NCBI GenBank assembly: GCA_040365065.1
Contig: BAABNI010000002.1
Span: 411,632 to 475,631, forward strand
Origin: Pelagadaptatus aseana
GTDB taxonomy: Bacteria; Pseudomonadota; Gammaproteobacteria; Pseudomonadales; Cellvibrionaceae
Direction of reading: 5' to 3'
Length of the DNA stretch: 64,000 nt
A model generated the notes under the pieces. It made no database searches, was not told the origin of the DNA, and saw only the letters and a list, made by a program, of their open reading frames with translations. Positions 9,024-17,961 of the stretch are shown piece after piece. Positions within the stretch are counted from its first letter, which is position 1, and every line of letters begins with the position of its first letter. Made by a program: the position numbers and the translations under genes.

Positions 9024-9998
9024 ATGGCCCTGCCCGCACAGTTTGAAAACCGCCTGTCGATCCCACTGATCGGATCACCCCTGTTTATCATCTCCAACCC
9101 CAGACTGGTTATTGAGCAGTGCAAAGCGGGAATCATTGGCTCCTTCCCGGCGCTGAATGCCCGCCCGGCCGAATTACTCGACAGCTGGCTGGAGCAAATC
9201 ACGTCCGAGCTGGAGCAATATCGCCGCGACAACCCGGACAAACCCGTTGCCCCTTACGCTGTCAATCAAATCGTTCATCGCTCCAATGAGCGCCTGCAGC
9301 ACGACATCGACCTGTGTGTAAAACACAAGGTACCCGTGGTCATTACCAGCCTGATGGCGCCCACTCAGGTGGTCGGCCCGGTGCACTCCTATGGTGGCCT
9401 GGTGTTCCACGATGTCACCAACGTTCACCACGCCAAAAAAGCCATTGCCGCTGGTGTCGATGGCCTGATTCTGGTGTGCGCCGGAGCCGGCGGTCACGCA
9501 GGCAGCCTCAGCCCCTTTGCTCTGGTATCGGAAATCCGTGAGTTCTATGACGGCACCATCATTCTGTCCGGTGCCATGTCCTCCGGGCGCGACGTTCTGG
9601 CAGCCGAAGCCATGGGTGCCGACATGGGCTACATGGGCACACGTTTTATCGCCACCCGCGAAGCTCAGGCCGATGAACGCTACAAGCAGATGCTGGTCGA
9701 CAGCAGTGCCGAAGACATCATTTACTCCAATCTGTTTACCGGTGTGCACGGCAACTACCTCAAGCCCAGCATCAAGGCCGCCGGCCTCGATCCGGACAAT
9801 TTACAGGACGGTGACAAGTCCACCATGGATTGGAGCAACTCCGACAGCAAGGCCTGGAAAGACGTCTGGGGTTCCGGTCAGGGCATCGGCAGCATCAAGG
9901 ATGTTCCGGCCACCGCCGATCTGGTTGCCAACATGGTGAACCAGTATCAAGAGGCCAAACAGAAGATCAACAGCAAGCCCTTTCCCCTTGCCAGTTAA
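9024..9998 (+). CDS. Nitronate monooxygenase family flavoprotein
   Basis: 324 residues from ATG 9024, which has an AGAGGAA ribosome-binding site. An upstream in-frame ATG at 8961 would start immediately after the operator and is unlikely. This is a TIM-barrel FMN enzyme of the 2-nitropropane dioxygenase family. Diagnostic segments are GSPLFIISNPRLVIEQCKAG at the N-terminus, the loop CAGAGGHAGSLSPFALV, and the phosphate-binding ILSGAMSSGRDVLAAEAMGADMGYMGTRF. Family members oxidise alkyl nitronates, but many act on other substrates. It lies 29 bases before an acyl-CoA dehydrogenase, which suggests a shared catabolic role under TetR control. Confidence 0.9.
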   Translation: MALPAQFENRLSIPLIGSPLFIISNPRLVIEQCKAGIIGSFPALNARPAELLDSWLEQITSELEQYRRDNPDKPVAPYAVNQIVHRSNERLQHDIDLCVKHKVPVVITSLMAPTQVVGPVHSYGGLVFHDVTNVHHAKKAIAAGVDGLILVCAGAGGHAGSLSPFALVSEIREFYDGTIILSGAMSSGRDVLAAEAMGADMGYMGTRFIATREAQADERYKQMLVDSSAEDIIYSNLFTGVHGNYLKPSIKAAGLDPDNLQDGDKSTMDWSNSDSKAWKDVWGSGQGIGSIKDVPATADLVANMVNQYQEAKQKINSKPFPLAS

Positions 9999-10027
9999 TT
10001 CATCATTCACCTGCCCGGACCATCACC

Positions 10028-11824
10028 ATGACAAGTTATCAGGCGCCTTTACGCGACATTCACTTCAGTGCTTTCGAGTTGCACAATTTCGCCGATCACT
10101 ACCGGCAGTTACCCGGTGCAGAAGATCTCACCCCGGAACTGTGCTCAGCCATTCTGGAAGAAAGCGCTAAGTTCGCGGAAACCGTTCTGGCGCCGATCAA
10201 CAGCAGCGGTGATCTTGAGGGGGCCCGCTGGCACAACGGTCTGGTGACGACGCCAAAAGGCTTTAAACAAGCCTTTGCTGCATTTGCCGAAGGTGGCTGG
10301 ATGGGACTGAGTTACGACGAGCAATACGGCGGTCAGGGGTTGCCCAAATCTCTGGAAACGTTGACCGCGGAAATGCGTTCAGGCGCCAACATGACCTGGT
10401 CGCTGTGCCCCAGCCTCGCCAAAGGCGCCATAGACACCCTGAAAGCCTGGGGTACCGAAGCGCAAAAACAAACCTGGCTGGCGCCGATCATTCAGGGTCG
10501 CTGGACCGCCACCATGTGCCTTACCGAAGCCCACAGCGGCACCGATCTGGGTCTGCTGAAAACCCGAGCGACACCCCAGGCCGACGGCAGTTACCGGATC
10601 AGTGGCAGCAAAATTTTCATCACCTTTGGCGATCACGACTGGACCGACAACATAGTACATCTGGTGCTGGCCAAGTTGCCCGACGCCCCCAAAGGCAGCA
10701 AAGGCATCTCCCTGTTTATTGTTCCCAAATTTCAACTCAAGGACGACGGCACACCGGGCCAAGCCAACAACGTCAGCTGCGGTTCTATTGAAACGAAAAT
10801 GGGCCTGCACGCCAGCCCAACCTGTGTCATGAACTTTGATGACGCCACCGGCTATCTGCTTGGCAATGAACACGGTGGCCTGCAATGCATGTTTACCTTT
10901 ATGAACACCATGCGTCTCGGCACCGGCGCTCAGGGCGTGATTCACTCCCAGATTGCCCTGCAAAAATCCCAGCAGTACGCCCGCGAGCGCCTGCAGATGC
11001 GCTCTCTGACGGGCATAAAAAATCCGGAGGGGGCGGCCGACCCCATTGTGGTGCACCCGGATGTTCGCCGTATGTTGCTCACCCAGAAAGCGATCGCCGA
11101 GGGAGGTCGCCTGTTTGTCCACTACATGGCCAAGCAGAGTGATCTGCGCGATCGCGCCCAGTGTGAGAAAACACGTGAGCAAGCCGATCAACTGCTGTCC
11201 TTTCTCACACCCATCGGCAAAGCCTTTCTCACCGAACTGGGTTTGGAGGCCGCGAGTCTGGGCATCCAATGCTTTGGCGGTCACGGCTACATCCATGAAA
11301 CCGGAGTGGAACAGAATCTGCGAGATGCACGCATTGCCACATTGTACGAAGGCACCACCGGCATTCAGGCACTCGATTTACTGGGACGCAAGGTGCTGGG
11401 CAGCGGCGGACAATTGCTGGGGTTATTTACCCGACAGGTTCAGGATTTTTGCCAGCAGCCGCACCCCGAAACCATCCAACCCCTGACAGATTTGCTGAAT
11501 CAACACTGTCAGGACTGGGCCACCATGACACAAGCCATTGCCGAACAGGCCATGGCCAACGCCGATGAAGTGGGCGCTGCGTCGTTTGATTACCTGATGT
11601 ATTCCGGCTACACCATTCTGGCGTTTTTCTGGGCTCAGGCCGCTGAACTGGCACTGGAAAAAATTGAAACCGGCGATGACTGCGATGGCTTTTATCAGGC
11701 CAAACTGGAAACCGCGCGCTTTTACTACGCGCGTCTGCTACCTCGGGCACAATCTCACAGAAGTGCGGCGTTGGCGGGGGCAGACTCGCTGATGAAGATT
11801 GCCGAATCAGGTTTCTGTTTTTAA
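10028..11824 (+). CDS. Acyl-CoA dehydrogenase, DmdC/FadE-like with C-terminal extension
   Basis: 598 residues from ATG 10028; the frame is open further upstream, but that part overlaps the NMO gene. This is the long flavin-dependent class with an extra C-terminal helical domain, as in 3-methylmercaptopropionyl-CoA dehydrogenase and related fatty acyl-CoA dehydrogenases. Visible are the N-terminal cap (LRDIHFSAFELHNF), the FAD-binding block MCLTEAHSGTDLG, the ISGSKIFITFGDHD strand and the catalytic Glu in TLYEGTTGIQALDL. It introduces a 2,3-double bond into an acyl-CoA and passes electrons to ETF. The chain or substrate is not readable from sequence. Its stop codon overlaps that of the convergent MATE gene. 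Confidence 0.92.
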   Translation: MTSYQAPLRDIHFSAFELHNFADHYRQLPGAEDLTPELCSAILEESAKFAETVLAPINSSGDLEGARWHNGLVTTPKGFKQAFAAFAEGGWMGLSYDEQYGGQGLPKSLETLTAEMRSGANMTWSLCPSLAKGAIDTLKAWGTEAQKQTWLAPIIQGRWTATMCLTEAHSGTDLGLLKTRATPQADGSYRISGSKIFITFGDHDWTDNIVHLVLAKLPDAPKGSKGISLFIVPKFQLKDDGTPGQANNVSCGSIETKMGLHASPTCVMNFDDATGYLLGNEHGGLQCMFTFMNTMRLGTGAQGVIHSQIALQKSQQYARERLQMRSLTGIKNPEGAADPIVVHPDVRRMLLTQKAIAEGGRLFVHYMAKQSDLRDRAQCEKTREQADQLLSFLTPIGKAFLTELGLEAASLGIQCFGGHGYIHETGVEQNLRDARIATLYEGTTGIQALDLLGRKVLGSGGQLLGLFTRQVQDFCQQPHPETIQPLTDLLNQHCQDWATMTQAIAEQAMANADEVGAASFDYLMYSGYTILAFFWAQAAELALEKIETGDDCDGFYQAKLETARFYYARLLPRAQSHRSAALAGADSLMKIAESGFCF

Positions 11825-13176
11825 CTGGTTGTCTTTTTTAACTGATTGTCTTTGAGGGTTCGGCGCAACCAGAAATAGCCCAACAACCCGGCCAGAATAT
11901 TGGCCACACCGGTGGCGGCAAACAACCCGTTCAAGCCCCACAGGTGCTGGCCTAGCCACACCAGAGGCAAATAGAAACCCAGCACCCGCATCACACTGAT
12001 CACCACCGAAGGCATGGGCTTACCCAGACCATTGAAGGTGGCATTGATCGACATCACCAAACCGTACAGACCGTAACTGACTGGGACAATCATCAGATAG
12101 GCCACCGATACCGCCACGACTTGCGGTGAATCACTGAACCAGGCACTGACCGGCTCAGCCACCAGCCATAACAGAATCGCGATGGCCAGACCAAAGCCGA
12201 GACAGAAACGCATCACCAGCAACAGGGCTTTTTTCTGACGCTGCTGATACTGCTGCGCCATATTCTGTCCAAAGAAAGGACCAATCACACCGGACAAGGC
12301 ATAGAAGGCAATCAACACCACCGGCTCGATCCGCTGCGCCACCCCAAAGCCCGCCACCGCGTCCAGCCCGTAATTGGCCACCAGCGCTACGGTAATACCA
12401 CTGGCAAAAGGGATGATCATATTGGTGGCCATGGCCGGTATGCCAATGTGCAGAATCGAAGCCCAGGCCTCGCGCACATCCTGCCAGCGGGTGTGCGGCA
12501 TGGACACCAGCTTTAACCGATTCAGCACGTAATAACCGGATCCAGCCACCAGCAACAAGCGCGTCAACAGGGTAGCCCAGGCGGCCCCCTCAATTTCCAT
12601 CCGCGGTATCGGTCCCCAGCCAAAAATCAGGATGGGATCAAGGATACCGTTCAACACGGCGGCCACAATCATCAGAATGCCCCACACCATATTGTTGCCC
12701 GTGGCGCGCATCAACGCCGAGATGGTCATGGGAATGATGATAAAGGGGGCACTCAGATACCAGATGCGCATGTAGCTGGCAATTTCCGGAATCAACTCCG
12801 GCGACGCCCCCAACAACAAAAACAGCGGTTCTATGGTCAGCAGACCAATCACCACCATCACAATCGACAGCAGGGTCGACAGCAACAAACTGTCTGCGGC
12901 CAGACGCCGGGCATAATCAGTACGCTGTTGCCCCAGCAAACGGGCGATGACCGAAGACGTCCCCGCTCCCAGACCAATGGCCATACTGGTCACCACCATC
13001 ACTACAGGAAAGGTAAAGCTCATGGCCGCCAGGCTTTCCTCACCCAGCTGCGCCACAAAATAGGTATCCACAGCATTAAACGACATGGTCGCGAGCAGCC
13101 CCCAAACCATGGGCAGAGACATGCGATACAACAGATGACCTACAGGGTCTTGGGTAAAGGAAACAGCTTGTTTCAC
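11821..13176 (-). CDS. MATE family multidrug/sodium efflux transporter
   Basis: About 451 residues if translated from the GTG at 13176, which has a TGGAG ribosome-binding site. An ATG at 13224 gives 467 residues, and the frame is open to 13353. Twelve membrane helices are predicted. The N-terminal block RMSLPMVWGLLATMSFNAVDTYFVAQLG and the matching block in the second half are typical of NorM/DinF-type MATE pumps, which use Na+ or H+ gradients to export cationic drugs or metabolites. The gene is divergent from the TonB receptor and convergent with the acyl-CoA dehydrogenase. The substrate is unknown. Confidence 0.92.
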   Translation of the reverse strand: MKQAVSFTQDPVGHLLYRMSLPMVWGLLATMSFNAVDTYFVAQLGEESLAAMSFTFPVVMVVTSMAIGLGAGTSSVIARLLGQQRTDYARRLAADSLLLSTLLSIVMVVIGLLTIEPLFLLLGASPELIPEIASYMRIWYLSAPFIIIPMTISALMRATGNNMVWGILMIVAAVLNGILDPILIFGWGPIPRMEIEGAAWATLLTRLLLVAGSGYYVLNRLKLVSMPHTRWQDVREAWASILHIGIPAMATNMIIPFASGITVALVANYGLDAVAGFGVAQRIEPVVLIAFYALSGVIGPFFGQNMAQQYQQRQKKALLLVMRFCLGFGLAIAILLWLVAEPVSAWFSDSPQVVAVSVAYLMIVPVSYGLYGLVMSINATFNGLGKPMPSVVISVMRVLGFYLPLVWLGQHLWGLNGLFAATGVANILAGLLGYFWLRRTLKDNQLKKTTS

Positions 13177-13300
13177 AGAGGCTCCAGGGGAATTGGACAG
13201 CAAGGCAATAACGCAATGCGACATTATGTCACATCCCGAACAGGCGTCTGAATCTTTATCATTACGCCACTTAAAAAATAACCCTAAGGGAAGAGAGAGT

Positions 13301-15367
13301 ATGCTGCAGAAGCACCCACTGATGATTGCCCTGGCGATGGCCCATGGTGTCACTATTTCTTCAGCCGTTATGGCCGATCATAAGCATGATATGACGATGG
13401 AAGAAATTATCGTTGAAGAGCTGCACGTGCAAAAAGCCGAGCACATTGTCGATGGCGGTAAACTGCAACACGCCGATACCTCTGAAATTCTGAAATCGAT
13501 TCCCGGCGCCTCGGTCAATCGCAATGGTGGCCTCACCGGCATTGCCCAGTTTCGTGGCTTCTATGGCGATCGACTGGCGGTAAGCATCGACAACGCCAGC
13601 ATTGTAGGTGGCGGTCCCAACGCCATGGATGCCCCGCTATCCTATGTCCCAGCCAGCCTGTTAAAAGAGCTGAGCGTTGATCGTGGTGCGACTTCGGTCA
13701 GTCAGGCTCAGGAATCACTCGGCGGAATGATTCGCGCCAAGAGCGAACAGGGCGACTTTGCCGAGAGTTCGGACGTTACTGTCAGCGGCCGAGCCCACAC
13801 GCAATACAACTCACAAAACGATGCCAGTAACAGCAGCCTGCTGCTTAATGCCGCCAACCACAATCACAAGCTGGGCATCAGCAGCAGTTACGATACAGCC
13901 GATGACAGTGAATTCGATGGCGGTGATATTAACAGCACCGAATACGAACGCCGCCGTCACGACCTGTTTTACGGCTACAAGCAGGGCGACAACGCTCTGA
14001 ATATCAAACTGGGTAAAAACAACACCGGTGAAAGTGGCACCCCTGCCCTGCCGATGGATATCACCGCCATCGACAGCGATATTGCCAGCTTTGATGTCAG
14101 CACCAAACTGGGCGACGCCACCGTCCTCTGGGCCAGTGACTACTCTCACGTTTACCACGCCATGGATAACTTTACCCTGCGCCCTGAACCCATGATGGGC
14201 AAGCGCGAAACCATCGCCACCGGACAACAGGTCAGCCATAAACTGATGGCCAGTTTCCCGCTGGAGACCGGCAATATCAAAGTGGGCACCGACTATTCTG
14301 AAAGCCGCCACAGCGCCACGGTTTACAACCCGGATATGGCCATGTTCGAAATTGAAAACTTTGATAATGCCCAACGCGACATCTCGGGCGCTTTTGTTGA
14401 GTGGCAACAGCAGGCAGGCGATCTATCCTGGGAACTGGGCCTGCGTGCCAATCGGGTTGAAATGGATGCCGATCAAGTCAGCGCCAGTGGCCTCATGGGC
14501 ATGATGGCAATGATGGCTAACAACATGGCCAATGCCTTTAACGCTCAGAATTTGAGTGAAACCTACAACAACCGCGACATCGTCTTTAAAAGCACTTACC
14601 GCATCAATGAATCCCTGATGCTCAATGCCAACCTGTCCAGCAAAGAGCGCGCGCCGTCCTATCAGGAGCGCTACCTTTGGCTTGGCATGCAATCCACTGG
14701 CGGTCTGGCCGATGGCAAAACCTATCTGGGCAATCTGGAACTGGACAGTGAAACCGCCAATGAGCTGAGTTTGGGGCTGGATTACAGCAATGGCTCGACC
14801 TATCTGGGCCTGCACAGCTTCTACCGCAAAGTCAGCGATTACATTCAGGGCACCCCCGATGGGGCCGGTACCGGCGGCATGAGCGGTGACCTCAAGTACA
14901 ACAACATCGACGCCAAGCTCTACGGCGGTGAATTCAGTTACGGCTTAGCCTTTAACGACAACTGGAAGCTCGACGGCCACCTCAGCTACACCCGCGGCAA
15001 GCGCGATGACGGTGTCAGTGACAACCTCTATCGCATAGCCCCGCTGCACAATCAATTGAGCCTGAGTTATCGTCAAAACAATCTGAAGGTATCTCTGGTC
15101 AACGACCTCTATGACGAGCAGAACAAGGTTTCAAGCTACAACGACGAAGAGCAGACCAGCGGCTACAGCCTCTGGCACATCAACGCCGTGTACGACTTCA
15201 GCAACCAACTGCAACTGCGCGCCAGTGTCGACAATCTGACCGATAAACACTATCAGGATCACCTGGCCGGTTATAATCGCGTCGAAGACAACGCCGATAT
15301 CGCCGTGGGCGAACGCCTCTATGGCACCGGCCGCAGCATCAACCTCGGAGCGACCTACCGCTTCTAA
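13301..15367 (+). CDS. TonB-dependent outer-membrane receptor, OprC/NosA-like (probable copper)
   Basis: 688 residues from ATG 13301, behind an AAGGGAAGAGAGAG ribosome-binding stretch. A signal peptide ends near SSAVMA, and the mature N-terminus begins DHKHDMTM, a possible metal-binding stretch. The plug (about 45-170) contains ILKSIPGASVNRNGG and is followed by a beta-barrel closing in the aromatic-ending LGATYRF. The segments ESGTPALPMDI and HAMDNFTLRP, and a Met-rich loop MGMMAMMANNMANAF, resemble the OprC/NosA copper receptor family. Copper as the ligand is therefore plausible but not proven. The redox-sensing kinase pair lies just downstream on the same strand, which would fit supply of copper for terminal oxidases. 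Confidence 0.85.
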   Translation: MLQKHPLMIALAMAHGVTISSAVMADHKHDMTMEEIIVEELHVQKAEHIVDGGKLQHADTSEILKSIPGASVNRNGGLTGIAQFRGFYGDRLAVSIDNASIVGGGPNAMDAPLSYVPASLLKELSVDRGATSVSQAQESLGGMIRAKSEQGDFAESSDVTVSGRAHTQYNSQNDASNSSLLLNAANHNHKLGISSSYDTADDSEFDGGDINSTEYERRRHDLFYGYKQGDNALNIKLGKNNTGESGTPALPMDITAIDSDIASFDVSTKLGDATVLWASDYSHVYHAMDNFTLRPEPMMGKRETIATGQQVSHKLMASFPLETGNIKVGTDYSESRHSATVYNPDMAMFEIENFDNAQRDISGAFVEWQQQAGDLSWELGLRANRVEMDADQVSASGLMGMMAMMANNMANAFNAQNLSETYNNRDIVFKSTYRINESLMLNANLSSKERAPSYQERYLWLGMQSTGGLADGKTYLGNLELDSETANELSLGLDYSNGSTYLGLHSFYRKVSDYIQGTPDGAGTGGMSGDLKYNNIDAKLYGGEFSYGLAFNDNWKLDGHLSYTRGKRDDGVSDNLYRIAPLHNQLSLSYRQNNLKVSLVNDLYDEQNKVSSYNDEEQTSGYSLWHINAVYDFSNQLQLRASVDNLTDKHYQDHLAGYNRVEDNADIAVGERLYGTGRSINLGATYRF

Positions 15368-15494
15368 GCGCTTACTGTCATCCTGACAGGTTTTTGCTCC
15401 TCGGCAACTGCTCCTGCGTTGCTCTAATAAGTGACATCCCTGTCACGATGCAAAACCTGCATACGTGCCATCCATGGCAATAACAGGCGCAGCG

Positions 15495-15576
15495 CGGAAG
15501 GATCTCTTGGGCCAGGCACCTAACTCTGGAGATCCCTCACTTTCGTTCGGGATGACATATTCGGACGGAATGACAG
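15495..15576. repeat. Dispersed GATCC...GGATGACA repeat copy
   Basis: A degenerate copy of the repeat also seen at 35078-35142 and 37774-37836. It contains GGAGATCCCTCACTTTCG and GGGATGACAT, then a second GGAATGACAG. It lies between the TonB receptor and the kinase gene, and spuriously extends the kinase reading frame upstream to 15465. Confidence 0.5.
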
Positions 15577-15626
15577 TTTCCGTTTCATACAATGACGAGA
15601 AGGCGTCTCTGGTTTACTATCCCTGC

Positions 15627-16931
15627 ATGTCTTCATTTAGCCTCAGCACCGCAGCCCCCGCCGAAAACCTGAGACGCCTGTTAATGGTGCGAGGCCTGTT
15701 TCTGCTGAGTCTATGCACCCTGCTGGCATTCAGCTATTGGAATCTGCAACTGGCCCTGCCCTACCGCCCGATGCTTTGGGTGATATCCGGGCTGACTTTA
15801 GTCAACATCGTCACCCTGTTGCAGATGCGCTATCAACCCCGGGTGCCGAGCTCCGCTTTCGGTGCACAATTACTGACAGACATTATCGGGATCACGGCGT
15901 TACTGTATTTTAGCGGCGGCGCCGACAACCCTTTTGTATCCTATTATCTGGTGCCCCTGTGTATGGGGGCTGCCACATTAAACTGGCGAGCGTCATGGAT
16001 CCTGATGCTGTTTTCGCTGGGCTGCTACACCCTGTTATTTTTCTATCACATACCTCTGCCGGATCTGGCCCCACACGCAGGTCACGCCGGCCATATGAAT
16101 CACAGCGCTCATGACAGCCGTGGTTTCAGCGCCCATACGATCGGCATGTGGTTCAACTTTTTGGTGAGTGCCACCTTGGTCACGTTTTTTGTGGTGCGCA
16201 TGGCCGACTCCCTGCGTCGTCAACATGAAGACCTGACCCAGCTAAAAGAAGATCGACTGCGTGACGAACAACTGCTCGCCGTGGCTACTCTGGCAGCGGG
16301 AACGTCACACGAGTTGAGTACGCCATTGACGACCATCAAAGCCCTGCTGCACGAAATGATTGATGAGCAGACTGAATCGTCACAACTCAAAGATGACCTG
16401 CAACTTTTGCAAAACCAGGTCAGCCAGTGCACCCAGGCACTGGACAACCTGAGACAGCAGGCTTCCCATTGGAGCGAAGACACCCAGCCGCAACAGAATA
16501 TCGCGATCTACTGCCAACAGCTGATCGACAACTGGCTATTAATGCGCCCTGAGGTCAATGCCCGGATAGCGTTTGACGCCCACAGCAGTAACGACCAATT
16601 GGCAAATTTTCACCCATCGGAATCACAGGCCATTCTCAATATTCTCAACAACGCCGCCGATGCCAATCCGGAAAATATTGAAATCATCGTCACCTGGAAT
16701 GAAAACCGTCTGAAACTGATGATTCGCGATCACGGCCCCGGCATCGACCCACAACTGACCCAGCAACTGGGAGAGGCGTTTATCAGTGAAAAGGGACAGG
16801 GACGCGGGCTGGGTTTATTTTTAACCCGGGCCACACTGGAGAGACACAAGGGAACGCTGACACTGGACAATCACATCGAAGGTGGCACTGAAGCCATTAT
16901 CACCCTATCACTGCAGGGCAATGGGACATGA
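15627..16931 (+). CDS. RegB/PrrB/RoxS-type redox-sensing histidine kinase
   Basis: 434 residues from ATG 15627; a longer frame from GTG 15465 runs through repeat DNA. Six membrane helices span about 20-192. The RegB quinone-sensing motif is present as GGADNPFVSYYLVP (97-110). The H-box is GTSHELSTPLTTIK with phospho-acceptor His228. Cys268 (QVSQCTQAL) aligns with the redox-active cysteine of RegB, and the ATPase G-box ends GQGRGLGLFL. A loop between helices 5 and 6 (150-170) holds six histidines in the spacing HAGHAGHMNHSAHD, which is unusual and may bind metal or haem. It overlaps the response regulator by ATGA. Targets in relatives are terminal oxidases and other energy genes. Confidence 0.92.
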   Translation: MSSFSLSTAAPAENLRRLLMVRGLFLLSLCTLLAFSYWNLQLALPYRPMLWVISGLTLVNIVTLLQMRYQPRVPSSAFGAQLLTDIIGITALLYFSGGADNPFVSYYLVPLCMGAATLNWRASWILMLFSLGCYTLLFFYHIPLPDLAPHAGHAGHMNHSAHDSRGFSAHTIGMWFNFLVSATLVTFFVVRMADSLRRQHEDLTQLKEDRLRDEQLLAVATLAAGTSHELSTPLTTIKALLHEMIDEQTESSQLKDDLQLLQNQVSQCTQALDNLRQQASHWSEDTQPQQNIAIYCQQLIDNWLLMRPEVNARIAFDAHSSNDQLANFHPSESQAILNILNNAADANPENIEIIVTWNENRLKLMIRDHGPGIDPQLTQQLGEAFISEKGQGRGLGLFLTRATLERHKGTLTLDNHIEGGTEAIITLSLQGNGT

Positions 16932-17455
16932 GTCAGAAAATATTAATCGTCGACGACGACACCATATTGACCCGGGTACTGGCAAGGGCCTTTACCAAAA
17001 GGGGATATGACGTTGCTGAAGCCCACAACGCCGAGGCGGCAATACAACAGATCCAACAGCAACCATACGATCGCTGCGTACTGGATTTGAAAATTGCCAG
17101 CGACTCGGGTCTGCCCCTGATTCCCAAATTAAAAGCGCTGCAGCCCGACTTAAATATCGTTATGTTGACCGGCTACTCCAGTATCAATACGGCGGTGGAG
17201 GCCATCAAATTGGGCGCCAGTAATTATCTGTGCAAGCCCGCCGATGCCGACGAAATTCTGGCCGCGTTTGCAGCCGAGCCGGACGCCAGTGTCGAGATCA
17301 GCAACAACCCCATCTCTGTCAATCGGCTGGAGTGGGAACACATTCAAAAGGTATTGGCGGAACACGACGGCAATATTTCCGCGACCGCCCGAGCGCTGGG
17401 CATGCACCGCAGAACCCTGCAGCGTAAATTGCAAAAAAAACCGGTTAAGCAATAA
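16928..17455 (+). CDS. RegA/PrrA/RoxR-type response regulator
   Basis: 175 residues, the family's usual length. The receiver has acidic pocket VDDDTI, phospho-acceptor Asp53 in CVLDLK, and the conserved Thr and Lys in MLTGYSS and LCKPAD. The C-terminal Fis-type helix-turn-helix ends in ISATARALGMHRRTLQRKL, a near-invariant signature of RegA-type regulators. It is translationally coupled to the kinase. It ends eight bases before the convergent ispF gene, with no visible terminator between them. Confidence 0.95.
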   Translation: MSQKILIVDDDTILTRVLARAFTKRGYDVAEAHNAEAAIQQIQQQPYDRCVLDLKIASDSGLPLIPKLKALQPDLNIVMLTGYSSINTAVEAIKLGASNYLCKPADADEILAAFAAEPDASVEISNNPISVNRLEWEHIQKVLAEHDGNISATARALGMHRRTLQRKLQKKPVKQ

Positions 17456-17463
17456 CGCCTTTA

Positions 17464-17961
17464 TTAAGCTGACTGCAAAATCACCACAGCATGGGCAGAG
17501 ATACCTTCCTTGCGCCCTTCAAAACCCAGCTTTTCGGTGGTGGTGGCCTTAACATTTACCTGCCCGATATCAGCTTGCAGATCCGCCGCGATATTGGCAC
17601 GCATGGCTTCAATGTGCGGCGCCATTTTCGGGGCCTGGGCAATCACGGTCATATCGGCATTACCCAGCTTATACCCAGCGGCCTTTACCTTTGAAAACAC
17701 CATGCGCAACAAAGCGCGACTGTCGGCATTTTTGTAAGACGGATCGTTATCCGGAAAGTGTTTGCCAATATCACCCAGAGCCAGCGCTCCCAGTAATGCA
17801 TCACACAGTGCGTGTAACAGCACGTCACCATCGGAATGAGCCACCAATCCATGAGTGTGTGGAATAGCGGCGCCACCAATGACTATCTTGTCACCGTCGC
17901 CAAAGGCGTGAACGTCGTAACCGTGACCTATTCTCACTGTCAGTTTTCCTTTCATTGCCAA
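17464..17961 (-). CDS. ispF: 2-C-methyl-D-erythritol 2,4-cyclodiphosphate synthase
   Basis: 165 residues from ATG 17961; M3, or a GTG at the usual start of the conserved RIGHGYDVHAFG, are alternatives. It catalyses the fifth step of the MEP isoprenoid pathway, forming MEcPP from CDP-ME-2-phosphate. Zinc ligands are in GYDVHAF and in the later His of DGDVLLHAL. GDIGKHFPDND and NVKATTTEKLGFEGR are family signatures. It overlaps the 3' end of ispD by 71 bases in another frame. Confidence 0.97.
   Translation of the reverse strand: MAMKGKLTVRIGHGYDVHAFGDGDKIVIGGAAIPHTHGLVAHSDGDVLLHALCDALLGALALGDIGKHFPDNDPSYKNADSRALLRMVFSKVKAAGYKLGNADMTVIAQAPKMAPHIEAMRANIAADLQADIGQVNVKATTTEKLGFEGRKEGISAHAVVILQSA

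Noticed and set aside
10379..11296. 305-codon open frame opposite the acyl-CoA dehydrogenase
   Set aside because: Antisense shadow of a gene with complete catalytic motifs.
15465..15626. N-terminal extension of the redox kinase
   Set aside because: The frame runs through repeat DNA, starts at a GTG without a ribosome-binding site, and precedes the conserved first helix.
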